NCBI RefSeq assembly: GCF_001854605.1
Contig: NZ_MKJU01000029.1
Span: 48,006-80,337, forward strand
Direction: 5' to 3'
Length of the DNA stretch: 32,332 nt
DNA from: Pseudoalteromonas amylolytica
GTDB taxonomy: Bacteria > Pseudomonadota > Gammaproteobacteria > Enterobacterales > Alteromonadaceae
In this document: positions 1 through 8,021 of the stretch, one piece after another
Numbering within the stretch: position 1 is the first letter of the stretch
Layout: the number at the start of each line of letters is the position of its first letter
Position numbers and translations under genes: made by a program
Notes under the pieces: generated by a model
Databases searched by the model: none
The model's input: the letters and a program-made list of their open reading frames with translations, nothing else
Told to the model about the DNA's origin: nothing

Positions 1-46
1 CTGTAACTTATGAAGAGTGAACCGACGACTGTCTGAATACAGGAAG
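1..46. other. Flank with a short tRNA-like fragment
   Basis: Bases 18-29 repeat the T-arm stretch of the neighbouring tRNA genes (TGAACCGACGAC), and the first bases (CTGTAA) match the sequence that follows the 5' end of the other tRNA copies. This suggests that the window begins next to another copy or remnant of the same array. There is no complete gene here. Confidence 0.4.
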
Positions 47-123
<77 letters not shown>

Positions 124-140
124 CCTGTAAATTTATTGCT

Positions 141-222
141 TCGTTTCGTCGGGAACCGACGACCTTCGGCTTTTAGGCTTAGGGAGTCCGGCGAATGATT
201 TATCATTCTGCTCCATCCCGCG
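141..222 (-). pseudogene. Chimeric, scrambled tRNA-fMet remnant
   Basis: Reading the minus strand from 222, the first 15 bases match the tRNA-fMet 5' end (CGCGGGATGGAGCAG). The D-arm and anticodon region are then replaced by foreign sequence with a 7-bp hairpin (GAATGAT/ATCATTC). The variable and T-arm segment CGAAGGTCGTCGGTTC returns, followed by bases that make a second hairpin (TCGTCGG-TTC-CCGACGA) in place of the acceptor 3' strand. There is no anticodon stem, no acceptor pairing and no CCA, so it cannot be a working tRNA. It sits between intact copies, as expected from recombination or insertion of a small repeat into one array member. Confidence 0.7.
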
Positions 223-262
223 CCTGTATATAGATAAATTTTACTTCCTACCTAAAAAGAAG

Positions 263-339
<77 letters not shown>

Positions 340-379
340 CCTGTATATAGATAAATTTTACTTCCTACCTAAAAAGAAG

Positions 380-456
<77 letters not shown>

Positions 457-461
457 CCTGT

Positions 462-484
462 AATTTAAAGCTTAGCTTTAAATT
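462..484 (-). other. AT-rich hairpin in the tRNA leader
   Basis: AATTTAAAGC and GCTTTAAATT pair perfectly around a three-base loop (472-474). It lies between the promoter and the first tRNA, so it may mark where the precursor is processed. It lacks a following T-run, so it is not a terminator. Confidence 0.5.
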
Positions 485-546
485 TTACTTTTAAAAAAAC
501 AAACCTTTAACAAGAGTTTTTTGGCCTGTCTTCCTAAGAGGCCGCT

Positions 547-574
547 ATCATATAGCATTCAATATTAAATGCAA
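547..574 (-). promoter_or_regulatory. Sigma70 promoter of the tRNA-fMet array
   Basis: On the minus strand a -35 TTGCAT (569-574) and a -10 TATGAT (547-552) are separated by 16 bases. The discriminator just after it is GC-rich (AGCGGC, 541-546), which is typical of stable-RNA promoters under stringent (ppGpp) control. It reads toward the tRNA genes. Confidence 0.75.
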
Positions 575-628
575 GCGTTAACTAAGCGACTGTGTTCTAA
601 ACGCGCAAATATCAACCAAAATGCAATA

Positions 629-1423
629 TTAGCTGCGATGATGTGGTGTGATGAGTTTTTGCCACTGCCAATCAGGATGACCCATGACGATAAAATCAGG
701 GTTCTCAGTGATCTCTCGCTGGTTGTATGTAAGGGGGTTGAACTCAGCGTCTGTAATACAGCCTCCTGCTTCTTCCACTATCACCTGTGACGCTCCAGTA
801 TCCCATTCTCCCGTTGGGCCAACGCGCAAAAAGCAGTCTGCTTTTCCCTCGGCTATCATACATGCTTTGAGTGAGCATGAACCTAGTGCTACAGTATCAA
901 ACTGGCTATTTAGATACTGACTGACCGCTTCGAGCTTTTGTCTTCGGCTAACCGCTAGCGTTAGATTTTGTGGCGTTGCAACAAATATTTGTTGCTGTGA
1001 TTGTGGCGTTCGTTTAAAAGCCCCCTGTCCTTTGGTTGCGTAATAAGTAGTTTGTTTTGCAGGCCAATAAATAACGCCTAATACAGGTTTATTATTCTCC
1101 ACTAATGCAATATTTACCGCAAAATCTCCGCTTTGTAATATGAACTCCCCGGTACCATCCATAGGATCAAGTAACCAATAGCGCTGCCAATGCTCGCGTA
1201 GTGATAAGTCAGGTATGGGAGTTTCCTCCGACATAATTGGGATATCTGGCGCAATCTCCTTTAATCCTGCCATCAGCACTTCATTGGATGCTAAATCAGC
1301 TGCCGTCACAGGGGTATGGTCCGACTTTTCTTGTGCGCCGATATCTTCATTTTGATAGATATCCATAATAGCCTCGCCCGCTCGAATTGCCAGCGAGATG
1401 CAAGGTTCTAGCAGTTTTTGCAT
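629..1423 (-). CDS. cysQ: 3'(2'),5'-bisphosphate nucleotidase CysQ
   Basis: CysQ hydrolyses PAP (3'-phosphoadenosine 5'-phosphate), the by-product of PAPS reduction, to AMP and so supports sulfate assimilation. The 264-aa protein has the inositol monophosphatase family metal site: EE at 66-67, DPMDGT at 86-91 and the WD motif at 207-208 (WDTGA), followed by VEEAGG. The start at 1423 is chosen because AGGAGG lies just upstream and the protein then matches the family length; the open frame runs 24 codons further but inside nudE. Only one base separates this start from the nudE stop, so the two are very likely translationally coupled. Its pathway partner cysH is in this window at 14474-15214. 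Confidence 0.93.
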   Translation of the reverse strand: MQKLLEPCISLAIRAGEAIMDIYQNEDIGAQEKSDHTPVTAADLASNEVLMAGLKEIAPDIPIMSEETPIPDLSLREHWQRYWLLDPMDGTGEFILQSGDFAVNIALVENNKPVLGVIYWPAKQTTYYATKGQGAFKRTPQSQQQIFVATPQNLTLAVSRRQKLEAVSQYLNSQFDTVALGSCSLKACMIAEGKADCFLRVGPTGEWDTGASQVIVEEAGGCITDAEFNPLTYNQREITENPDFIVMGHPDWQWQKLITPHHRS

Positions 1424-1424
1424 G

Positions 1425-1988
1425 TTAAACCTCCTGCGCCAAATATTGTTGCAGCAATAACAATGCAGCAACACTACGTGCCTCCGTAAAATCACTTTGT
1501 GCCAATAATGATTGCCACTGATCTAAAGGCCACTTTACGGTAACTAAAGGTTCTGGCTCATCACCTTCTAACTGCTCAGGATAAAGCTCTTTTGCTACGA
1601 TAATGTGCATTTTGGCGTTAAAATAGCTCGGCGCCAAAGATAATGTTTTTAGATCGCAAAAGTATTTTGCACCAAAGCCAACCTCTTCTTTTAACTCTCG
1701 GTTGCCTGCTTCAGTCGGAGTTTCGCCTGGATCTATTAAACCTTTGGGAAACCCAAGTTGATAATTGTGTGTCCCTGCACAATATTCTCTTACTAATAAT
1801 AGCTCATTTTCTGCAGTTATTGGCACTATCATCACAGCTCCTCGTCCGCCCCCTCTAATTCTCTCATATTGACGTTGTTCGCCGTTAGAGAACTGCAAAT
1901 GCAACGCTTCTACGGTAAATAAGCGACTTTTTGCAGCCACTTCACATTGAATGATTTCTGGCGGATTTGGATGCTTTTTCTGTGACAT
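1425..1988 (-). CDS. nudE: ADP compounds hydrolase NudE (Nudix)
   Basis: NudE is a Nudix hydrolase acting on ADP-ribose, Ap3A, NADH and related ADP compounds. The complete Nudix box spans residues 83-105 (GLIDPGET ... RELKEEVGF). The region SRLFTVEALHLQFSNG near the N-terminus and the GDEPEPL stretch near the C-terminus match E. coli NudE closely. The ATG at 1988 gives the family's usual length of about 187 aa. A GTG at 2018 would add ten residues and has AAAGGA 11 bases ahead, so the start is not settled. It is transcribed with cysQ and divergent from yrfG, as in E. coli where nudE and yrfG are near neighbours. Confidence 0.93.
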   Translation of the reverse strand: MSQKKHPNPPEIIQCEVAAKSRLFTVEALHLQFSNGEQRQYERIRGGGRGAVMIVPITAENELLLVREYCAGTHNYQLGFPKGLIDPGETPTEAGNRELKEEVGFGAKYFCDLKTLSLAPSYFNAKMHIIVAKELYPEQLEGDEPEPLVTVKWPLDQWQSLLAQSDFTEARSVAALLLLQQYLAQEV

Positions 1989-2043
1989 AAGAATTAATTT
2001 GTTATCATGGCCATACACTTAATCATAAATCCTTTAATGATAA

Positions 2044-2706
2044 ATGCCTATGCTAAATTGGTCTGAAATTGATACCGTACTTCTAGACATGGATGGTACT
2101 TTGCTTGATCTACACTTTGACAGTTACTTTTGGCTACACGTGATCCCCACCGAACACGCCAAGAAACAAAATATCAGTTTTGAACAAGCCAAAGCAGATA
2201 TTTTGGCACGCTATGAGGCCGTTCATGGGAAATTACAGTGGTATTGCTTAGATTATTGGCAAGAGCAACTAGGCCTGCCTATCATGGCGTTAAAAAGAGA
2301 AATTCAACACTTAATCTCAGTACGTGAAGATGTGCCAGAATTTCTTTCGGCGCTCAAAGATGCAGGAAAAGAGCTCATTCTTCTAACGAATGCCCATCCA
2401 GACAGTCTAAGTTTAAAGGTCGAGCTAACTGAGTTTGCACATCATATGGATGTACTCATTTCCACGCATGTATACGGTGTTAGCAAAGAAAGCCAATCAC
2501 TATGGCAACAGGTGCAAGCGGATTTAGGGTTTGATAAGCGACGAACTTTGTTTGTTGACGACAGCCTCAGTGTATTAAACTCTGCACGAGAATTTGGTAT
2601 TGGCCACCTACTTGCTGTGGCCAACCCAGACAGTAAGTTGCCAGCGAATGTGATCACTGACTACTTATCTATCACCGACTATAGAACCTTATTACCTATC
2701 AAATAG
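2044..2706 (+). CDS. yrfG: GMP/IMP nucleotidase YrfG (HAD family)
   Basis: YrfG is a cytoplasmic HAD-superfamily 5'-nucleotidase that dephosphorylates purine mononucleotides such as GMP and IMP. The HAD motifs are all present in 220 aa: DMDGT at 15-19 (nucleophile and acid/base aspartates), TNAH at 115-118, a lysine at 148 and VDDS at 171-174. Length matches the family. A second ATG two codons in (2050) is an alternative start. The promoter region is the short divergent gap shared with nudE. Its intrinsic terminator lies inside the end of the converging dUTPase gene. Confidence 0.9.
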   Translation: MPMLNWSEIDTVLLDMDGTLLDLHFDSYFWLHVIPTEHAKKQNISFEQAKADILARYEAVHGKLQWYCLDYWQEQLGLPIMALKREIQHLISVREDVPEFLSALKDAGKELILLTNAHPDSLSLKVELTEFAHHMDVLISTHVYGVSKESQSLWQQVQADLGFDKRRTLFVDDSLSVLNSAREFGIGHLLAVANPDSKLPANVITDYLSITDYRTLLPIK

Positions 2707-2710
2707 TCCG

Positions 2711-2752
2711 TTACGCTGGGTAGCGTTGTTGCAGTCCAGCGTAAACATTTTT
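2711..2752 (+). terminator. yrfG intrinsic terminator embedded in the dUTPase 3' end
   Basis: TTACGCTGG (2711-2719) pairs perfectly with CCAGCGTAA (2736-2744) around a 16-base loop and is followed on the plus strand by a T-run at 2748-2752. The left arm contains the stop codon of the minus-strand dUTPase gene and the right arm lies in its last codons. Confidence 0.65.
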
Positions 2753-3331
2753 AGCAAAATCAGGGTGTTCGGTGTCCAGACTCTTAACTACCTCAACAAG
2801 GTGCTCATTGTCTTCCTGTCCGTTCCATACCTTGATATAGCTGCCTTCTTTGTAGCCATGGTCTTGACGGAAAAAGTTCAAGGTGTTTTTACCGACGTAA
2901 CCGCGATATAGATCATCAATATCCATACCGATTTGCTGCATACACCCTGCAAACGCTTTAGCATTAAATTGCTTGTCCGCCACGGCGCTGGCAGCCAACA
3001 CTTCTAATGTTTGTTTGAAGTCATCTGACATTTGCGGCTGGCTAAGCTCCGTATCCAACTGCTCCGCTAACGCTTGGTAAGATGTTTTCCCATCAATACG
3101 TAGTGATAAACCAAAATGGAAAATATCAACCAGCTCTAAGATCACTTGTTCGGTATCTGGGGTTTGTTTCTTCCACCATTTCCAGCCATAGTGATCGAGC
3201 ATTTCTGCACACTCAACCCAAATTGCGCGATACCATTCAAACCCTTGGTTAAACCATTGCTCATGTACTTTTGTGTTCATGGCATTTTGCATTTCTAACA
3301 TCACGACTAGCTTAGTGATATTGGTTGACAT
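2711..3331 (-). CDS. Dimeric dUTPase (dUTPase_2 family)
   Basis: It converts dUTP to dUMP and pyrophosphate, keeping uracil out of DNA. The 206-aa all-alpha protein resembles the dimeric dUTPase family (PF08761), not the trimeric Dut of E. coli. Metal-binding acidic residues are visible at E40 and E43 (WVECAEML) and E66/D69 (ELVDIF), and the aromatic WKWWKK at 50-55 follows. The late GSYIKVWNGQEDN segment is also typical. AAAGAGAG is well placed before the ATG. It converges on yrfG with only four bases between stop codons. Assignment rests on motif recognition. Confidence 0.85.
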   Translation of the reverse strand: MSTNITKLVVMLEMQNAMNTKVHEQWFNQGFEWYRAIWVECAEMLDHYGWKWWKKQTPDTEQVILELVDIFHFGLSLRIDGKTSYQALAEQLDTELSQPQMSDDFKQTLEVLAASAVADKQFNAKAFAGCMQQIGMDIDDLYRGYVGKNTLNFFRQDHGYKEGSYIKVWNGQEDNEHLVEVVKSLDTEHPDFAKNVYAGLQQRYPA

Positions 3332-3430
3332 TGCGCTCTCTCTTTATGCTGTGAAAAGGCCAACATCATACCCTAGCGAGATAATTTCTGCACTGGCTGG
3401 CCCGCAAATTTTGTTGTTTAAAAAGTGTTA

Positions 3431-5776
3431 CTAACGGTTTTCCAAACGATTGTAATCAAATAAGCCATACTCTACTCCTCGGTACTTTTTAGCCACTTGA
3501 TGCAGTAAGTCACTGTATTGCCAAAATTGAGGGTGAGTACGCCTTATCGCAAACTTAGCGGTAACATCTTGATATTGTTCTTCACTTTCCACAGCTTTCA
3601 ACTGAGTTACAAATGCCTGAGTGTTTTGCTCATCAGCCAAGTACCAAATCGCCTCTGGATAATCACCAATAAAACCGGGGACCAATGTGGCCGTATCTTC
3701 TTCATAAGCCCGCTGGCCATCTTCATTCAACAGACTCGAGATATTGTAATGTGCGTTGTGATGAAGCAAGGTAAACGCCTTATGCGCTCCGTTTTGCTGC
3801 CTTTGCAAAATGAAAGACACTTGAGGCAGAACATTAATAGCCTTATGGGGAAGGTTGTTTAACTGAGCGAGCACCGAAGATTCAGATGTATGGTCGTAAC
3901 GCTTGCTCAATACGGGATTAAGCGCCGTTTTTATCTTTTCGTATAGCTCAGTTTTGGGATCATCCGTAACATATTCAATACCCGTAGGCGCTGCCAGTAG
4001 AGTCTTGCGATTAATAAATTCACTTAAGCTAATATGAGAGCGGCGATACCAGTGGTTTTTAACCTCTTGACGCTCGTCTTGAGGCAACAAGTTAATAAAG
4101 TTTTGCTCACCTTCCAGACGTAGGAAGTCCATGTACAAGCGAGTGATTAGCTGATGTCCAATGTTACCGTATACATCAAACCCTGCCACCAGCAGATAGT
4201 GGATCCGTTCAAATAAGGCGTAATCTAACAGCCACATGGTTTTTGGCGCTTGTCCAACAAACCCTTTGACCACTGTAGCGCTATCAAAGTGACGAAACAC
4301 CGTCAGTGCTGCGTTGTCATTATGGCCATCCCCTTGCCAAATTAAATCAGTGGTCAGTAGTTTGCCATCAGCCAACAGTTCGTTCGCTAATTTAGTCTTG
4401 GCGCGTATATATTCATGCTGACGATTTGCATACTTGATCCAGCTTGGCAGCGGTAATACATTGCTTTGTTCCGCCGCTGGTAATGCCAAGTCATCTTCGT
4501 GCTGTAAGAGTAAATCGCTAACGGCTGGTACGCTGTTTTTTTCAGGGTCAATGAATGCAACCCAAAACTGATCATTGATCACATTCAGCGCAATTTGGCC
4601 GCGGCAAACAGGACCCTTGATGTATCCCTTGATGATAAGCTCCGCCTCATCAAGCATAAATTGATATTTTGACTTAACTGGAATGACTGAGAACACCTTG
4701 AAAGGGTTAGAGGCGACTTTCGGCTCATAGCTGGGTAGCTTCTCTACCTGATAATCCGGTTTAATAAATTGCGAATACAGACGAGACATTTTGTGATCAG
4801 TCAGCGCCAACGGCATATGGGTTTTTGCTAGTATGCTGCTACGATCATGCATCAATCTATAATAGACTCTGCTCACGCCAGGATCATCATATGGTCGCCG
4901 AGTTGAGATTAATTCTATGGGCTTTCCAGGGGGTGTTTTTGAACGCACTAGTTTAAAAAAGTTAGGAGAGCTGCTGGCATTGACCTTTGGAAAATAAATA
5001 TGAGCGAGATACCAATGTTCATAGATGTATCTTGCTGCCAATTGGTATTTTAGTTCATGTTGATTTAAAAACTGCTCCCAGCGCTCAACCTGCTGCAATT
5101 CTTGCGGTGTGGGAGGCGCTACCTGTGCCATTTTGGCACCTTGTTTGAGCCAAGTTTCTAGTTGCTTAAATTCACTATGAGAAATTGCGGGCAATCCATA
5201 CGGCATTCCAGCATGAGGTTTAGTTTTTGCCAAGCTGGCAAATTCATCCATACTCGGACAACTTTGTTGTCTATCTAAAGAAAAATCAAATTCATTCCCA
5301 AGCACCCCTTGTTCTGGGAATGGGTGACTCATTTTTAGCAGCAGGCTGTTGTATAAAACACTGCCTGCTAGGTTCGCTTGCTCACTCTGGTGGCGCTCAT
5401 TTAATACGGGCGTAAAGCCTTTATCACGCCACTGTTGTGTGTTATCCGCATCAAATAGCAACCTGCTTGGTGACTGGGCCAGTAAACGAGTGCCATTGTA
5501 AACACGCTCTTTACTCAGACCTCGGTCAACCCCTTCGGGAGAAGACAATTTGAGCTGACATGGCGCATCATAACAGCCATGACACACTACGCAGCGTTGC
5601 TCCAACACAGGTTTAACCAACTGCAAATACCCAGCCCCTTCACCGTTGGAGGGGCCAACGTCACGCACCTGTACATGCTGAGGACCATAAATGTCATCGT
5701 AGTGGCTAAAGCCAATTGCCACACACCCCGACAGCACCATAGCCATAAATATCATCCACCAGGTACGTGTTCTCAT
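3431..5776 (-). CDS. cti: Fatty acid cis/trans isomerase Cti (cytochrome c type)
   Basis: Cti isomerises cis-unsaturated acyl chains of membrane phospholipids to trans, rapidly stiffening the membrane under solvent or temperature stress. The 781-aa protein has an N-terminal signal with lipobox LSGC (C18) and one c-type heme motif, CVVCH, with C62, C65 and H66. The heme motif lies in a block (RCVVCHGCYDAPCQLKL) conserved in the CTI family (PF06934). Length agrees with the family. The lipobox suggests that it is anchored to a membrane on the periplasmic side. Its ATG shares one base with the stop of the upstream ORF (TGATG), so translation is probably coupled. Confidence 0.92.
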   Translation of the reverse strand: MRTRTWWMIFMAMVLSGCVAIGFSHYDDIYGPQHVQVRDVGPSNGEGAGYLQLVKPVLEQRCVVCHGCYDAPCQLKLSSPEGVDRGLSKERVYNGTRLLAQSPSRLLFDADNTQQWRDKGFTPVLNERHQSEQANLAGSVLYNSLLLKMSHPFPEQGVLGNEFDFSLDRQQSCPSMDEFASLAKTKPHAGMPYGLPAISHSEFKQLETWLKQGAKMAQVAPPTPQELQQVERWEQFLNQHELKYQLAARYIYEHWYLAHIYFPKVNASSSPNFFKLVRSKTPPGKPIELISTRRPYDDPGVSRVYYRLMHDRSSILAKTHMPLALTDHKMSRLYSQFIKPDYQVEKLPSYEPKVASNPFKVFSVIPVKSKYQFMLDEAELIIKGYIKGPVCRGQIALNVINDQFWVAFIDPEKNSVPAVSDLLLQHEDDLALPAAEQSNVLPLPSWIKYANRQHEYIRAKTKLANELLADGKLLTTDLIWQGDGHNDNAALTVFRHFDSATVVKGFVGQAPKTMWLLDYALFERIHYLLVAGFDVYGNIGHQLITRLYMDFLRLEGEQNFINLLPQDERQEVKNHWYRRSHISLSEFINRKTLLAAPTGIEYVTDDPKTELYEKIKTALNPVLSKRYDHTSESSVLAQLNNLPHKAINVLPQVSFILQRQQNGAHKAFTLLHHNAHYNISSLLNEDGQRAYEEDTATLVPGFIGDYPEAIWYLADEQNTQAFVTQLKAVESEEQYQDVTAKFAIRRTHPQFWQYSDLLHQVAKKYRGVEYGLFDYNRLENR

Positions 5777-6141
5777 CAGCTATCCTCTTCTTCACCTAAG
5801 TCAAAAGTTGGCATCATCTCCATAGGTGGAGAAATAAAAACTTGATCGTTATCCAAGCTCAATACCGCACTGAGCACTGGTCCATGATTCAACAACAGTT
5901 GGGCTTGGTGTTGTGCATTGAGCAAAGCTTCAAACTTCGCCTGTTGCGCATGGAGTTGATAATCTTCCAAATTAATACTGATGTTTTCTTCCGCCTTGGG
6001 GTTTTGGCACAGATTTGCCAACAGCGTTTCATCCAGCACCACCTCCATAATAAGGTCTGGAGAGGCCATATCACGTTGTTCCAATTGATCATTCAGTAAA
6101 AATAGCGGCAAGCTTAGAGGTGTATTTTCAGATAATTCCAT
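5776..6141 (-). CDS. Uncharacterised 121-aa protein coupled to cti
   Basis: I do not recognise a family. The product is acidic and hydrophilic, with leucine-rich stretches near the start (LSLPLFLLNDQ), a glutamine-rich middle (HAQQ ... QHQAQLLL) and an acidic tail (LGEEEDS). It has no signal peptide or membrane segment. There is no clear Shine-Dalgarno sequence before the ATG at 6141, and M25 or later starts are possible. The stop codon overlaps the cti start by one base, which supports both its reality and a shared transcript. A role connected to Cti is inferred from this arrangement only. Confidence 0.7.
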   Translation of the reverse strand: MELSENTPLSLPLFLLNDQLEQRDMASPDLIMEVVLDETLLANLCQNPKAEENISINLEDYQLHAQQAKFEALLNAQHQAQLLLNHGPVLSAVLSLDNDQVFISPPMEMMPTFDLGEEEDS

Positions 6142-6213
6142 GATTGTATTTTGTATTGAGAGCCGATTAGATTCTCACATACTAGCATAAAATAACTGAA
6201 TCTTAGTTGATTG

Positions 6214-6243
6214 ATGGCTTACCCTGTGCCCAAAATAAGCCAT
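6214..6243. other. Weak stem-loop upstream of the 121-aa ORF
   Basis: ATGGCTTA (6214-6221) and TAAGCCAT (6236-6243) pair perfectly around a 14-base loop. It lies in the 122-base gap between the SDR gene and the 121-aa ORF. No T-run follows on either strand, so its role is unclear. Confidence 0.3.
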
Positions 6244-6263
6244 ATAAAAACCCCGCAGAATTA

Positions 6264-6929
6264 TTACCAAGGCAGGGTTTCGCCATTTGAGTGCCAAAAC
6301 CCCCCTGTATTTTCAAGCGTGAGTTCAGCAATGCGTTGGCACAATCGCTCAGCAGCTAATTGCGGTGATATGTCCCCAGCAAAGTTTACCATCTGTGTTT
6401 GTACAAAACCGGGGTGAAATAGTCCGACAGCAATGTTTTGCGCCTTTAACTCATGCGCTAAACTCACACTGGCAGCATTAAGGGCTGCTTTTGACATTCT
6501 ATAGCCGATATAACCACCAGAGCCATTATCTGCAATAGAGCCCATACGGCTTGTGATCATCGCTATTTTACTATTTGCTTTAAGCAAAGGCAGCAAACTA
6601 TGCACAACACGCAATGGCGCAACGGCATTGACTTGTAATTGGCTATCAATCGCAGCAAAGTCCATATTGTCGAGTGTTTCATTGTGGAACACACCTGCAT
6701 TGTTGATCAGAATATCAATGCTTTTCCCAGCGAGCGTTGCCGGCAGGGTTGCCACTTGCTGTGCATCACTCACGTCGACACCAGCTACCACTGTGACATT
6801 AAGCGCGCTTAGCTCATCAGAGGGTTGGCGTACCACGGCTGTTACGTCATAACCTTGCGCCAAATATTGCTTGCAGAACTCCAAGCCAATCCCACGGTTT
6901 GCACCTGTCACAAGCACATGTTTATTCAT
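6264..6929 (-). CDS. SDR family oxidoreductase
   Basis: A 221-aa classical short-chain dehydrogenase/reductase: TGANRGIG at 8-15 (dinucleotide binding), NNAG at 76-79, catalytic S127, and Y143 and K147 of the YxxxK motif. Its compactness and the NRGIGLEF start resemble the CsgA/sniffer-like SDR subgroup. The substrate cannot be read from the sequence. AAGGAG is well placed before the ATG at 6929. It lies upstream of the 121-aa ORF and cti on the same strand but with a gap of 122 bases, so shared transcription is possible but not shown. Confidence 0.9.
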   Translation of the reverse strand: MNKHVLVTGANRGIGLEFCKQYLAQGYDVTAVVRQPSDELSALNVTVVAGVDVSDAQQVATLPATLAGKSIDILINNAGVFHNETLDNMDFAAIDSQLQVNAVAPLRVVHSLLPLLKANSKIAMITSRMGSIADNGSGGYIGYRMSKAALNAASVSLAHELKAQNIAVGLFHPGFVQTQMVNFAGDISPQLAAERLCQRIAELTLENTGGFWHSNGETLPW

Positions 6930-7102
6930 AACGGACTCCTTTTATGTCTCTCGTTAAGTTGCTCTGAGTATACTCACTCAAACCAGACAAATCATATTCA
7001 GATAATGCTCTGCTATGCTGATGATACACACAGTTTGATGGAAGCTGCGAAAGAGTGCGATCTTAAGGCGACCATTTTACCCAGTATCGAACCTGAGATT
7101 TA

Positions 7103-7124
7103 GGCCGGTTCGCAAAGACCGGCC
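7103..7124. other. Strong GC hairpin between the SDR and 93-aa genes
   Basis: GGCCGGT (7103-7109) pairs with ACCGGCC (7118-7124) around an eight-base loop, eleven bases beyond the stop of the minus-strand 93-aa gene. Neither strand has a proper T-run after the stem. It could be a weak terminator or an mRNA 3' stabiliser. Confidence 0.4.
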
Positions 7125-7134
7125 AATCAGTGTA

Positions 7135-7416
7135 TCAAAGTTGATTAAGCCACTTTTGTACGGCTGACTTGGGATAAAGCACTTCTTTAAATAAGCGATG
7201 GCGCTCATAAACTAGAGCGCGCTCTTGTGCAGGTAGCCCTGATTGCACTTTACTGTGGTGGGCATTAAATCGCGCGATGATATTAAATTGCTGTGCACTT
7301 TTGTCCTTCATACGGGCTAAATTTTTTTGCAGGTAGCTTCGTACATCATCCGCGGTCATCAACCCCTTCGCGTCTGGGTTCATTAACTCTTTTTTTAATG
7401 CTGAACGAATTCCCAT
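7135..7416 (-). CDS. Uncharacterised 93-aa protein
   Basis: No family is recognised. The small basic protein is predicted to be largely helical (SALKKELMN, DDVRSYLQKNLARM, ERHRLFKEVLY) and has no signal peptide or membrane segment. AGAGGAGC lies about seven bases ahead of the ATG at 7416, a strong Shine-Dalgarno sequence, so I take it as a real gene. It stands alone: the SDR gene follows after about 200 bases and the divergent ybcJ-like gene begins at 7587. Confidence 0.75.
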   Translation of the reverse strand: MGIRSALKKELMNPDAKGLMTADDVRSYLQKNLARMKDKSAQQFNIIARFNAHHSKVQSGLPAQERALVYERHRLFKEVLYPKSAVQKWLNQL

Positions 7417-7526
7417 ATTGTTTGCTCCTCTTTGTAAATTGCAACAATCAACTCATTCAATTTTGGCAGCAAAATACACGCCAATTACTTCAGTTACATT
7501 AAAGACAGGCAAATAGCATAAAAAGT

Positions 7527-7557
7527 TTCGTCACTCATCGCAGCAACGAGGTATACT
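7527..7557 (+). promoter_or_regulatory. Candidate promoter of the ybcJ-like gene
   Basis: A near-consensus -10 TATACT lies at 7552-7557, thirty bases ahead of the ATG. The only -35 candidate (TTCGTC, 7527-7532) is poor and 19 bases away, so only the -10 is convincing. Confidence 0.35.
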
Positions 7558-7586
7558 AACGCAAACGATTAGAACGTGAGCAGAAT

Positions 7587-7964
7587 ATGTTTGAAGAGCA
7601 CTCAGATTATATCGAGATCGAGTTGGAAGAAGAACCAATAGAGCTGTGTAATCTATTGAAAGTTCTAGATTTAGCAGAAACTGGCGGACAGGCTAAAATG
7701 TTGATTGGCGAAGGCTATGTAGCCGTAAACGATGCTCTTTGCACAGTGAAACGCAAAAAGCTTTATTCGGGTGACACCCTATCTTTTGATGGTGAAAGCT
7801 ACCGCCTAACTTTAGCTGAGGGTGTAGAACCCGCTGTGCGCCCAGCACCAGCAGATGAACCCAAAGAGGTGCAAACAGCACCAACGCAGCGCAAAAAACG
7901 CAATAGAAGCCGTAAAGACAAAAAGGACAGTAACACCGGTCGCAAGCCGATCTCTTTTGGCTAA
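7587..7964 (+). CDS. S4-domain RNA-binding protein, YbcJ-like
   Basis: The N-terminal two thirds (about residues 17-75) is a small S4 RNA-binding domain of the YbcJ type, with the pattern LCNLLKVLDLAETGGQAK, IGEGYVAVNDAL and KRKKLYSGDTLSF. After residue 80 a proline/alanine-rich linker leads to a very basic tail (RKKRNRSRKDKK) that E. coli YbcJ lacks, so the 125-aa protein is longer than usual. A role in RNA or ribosome binding is inferred from the domain. The Shine-Dalgarno sequence (GAGCAG) is moderate. It precedes acnA on the same strand, separated by 126 bases that hold a hairpin. Confidence 0.85.
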   Translation: MFEEHSDYIEIELEEEPIELCNLLKVLDLAETGGQAKMLIGEGYVAVNDALCTVKRKKLYSGDTLSFDGESYRLTLAEGVEPAVRPAPADEPKEVQTAPTQRKKRNRSRKDKKDSNTGRKPISFG

Positions 7965-8021
7965 AACAGCCCAATGACTTGAATTTTTGCAAACGATCAC
8001 AATACAGTTAGTCATATGGCT

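Noticed and set aside
6825..7103. 92-aa plus-strand frame across the SDR start
   Set aside because: Its first third is antisense to the SDR coding region and it has no ribosome binding site; only the last 32 codons are intergenic.
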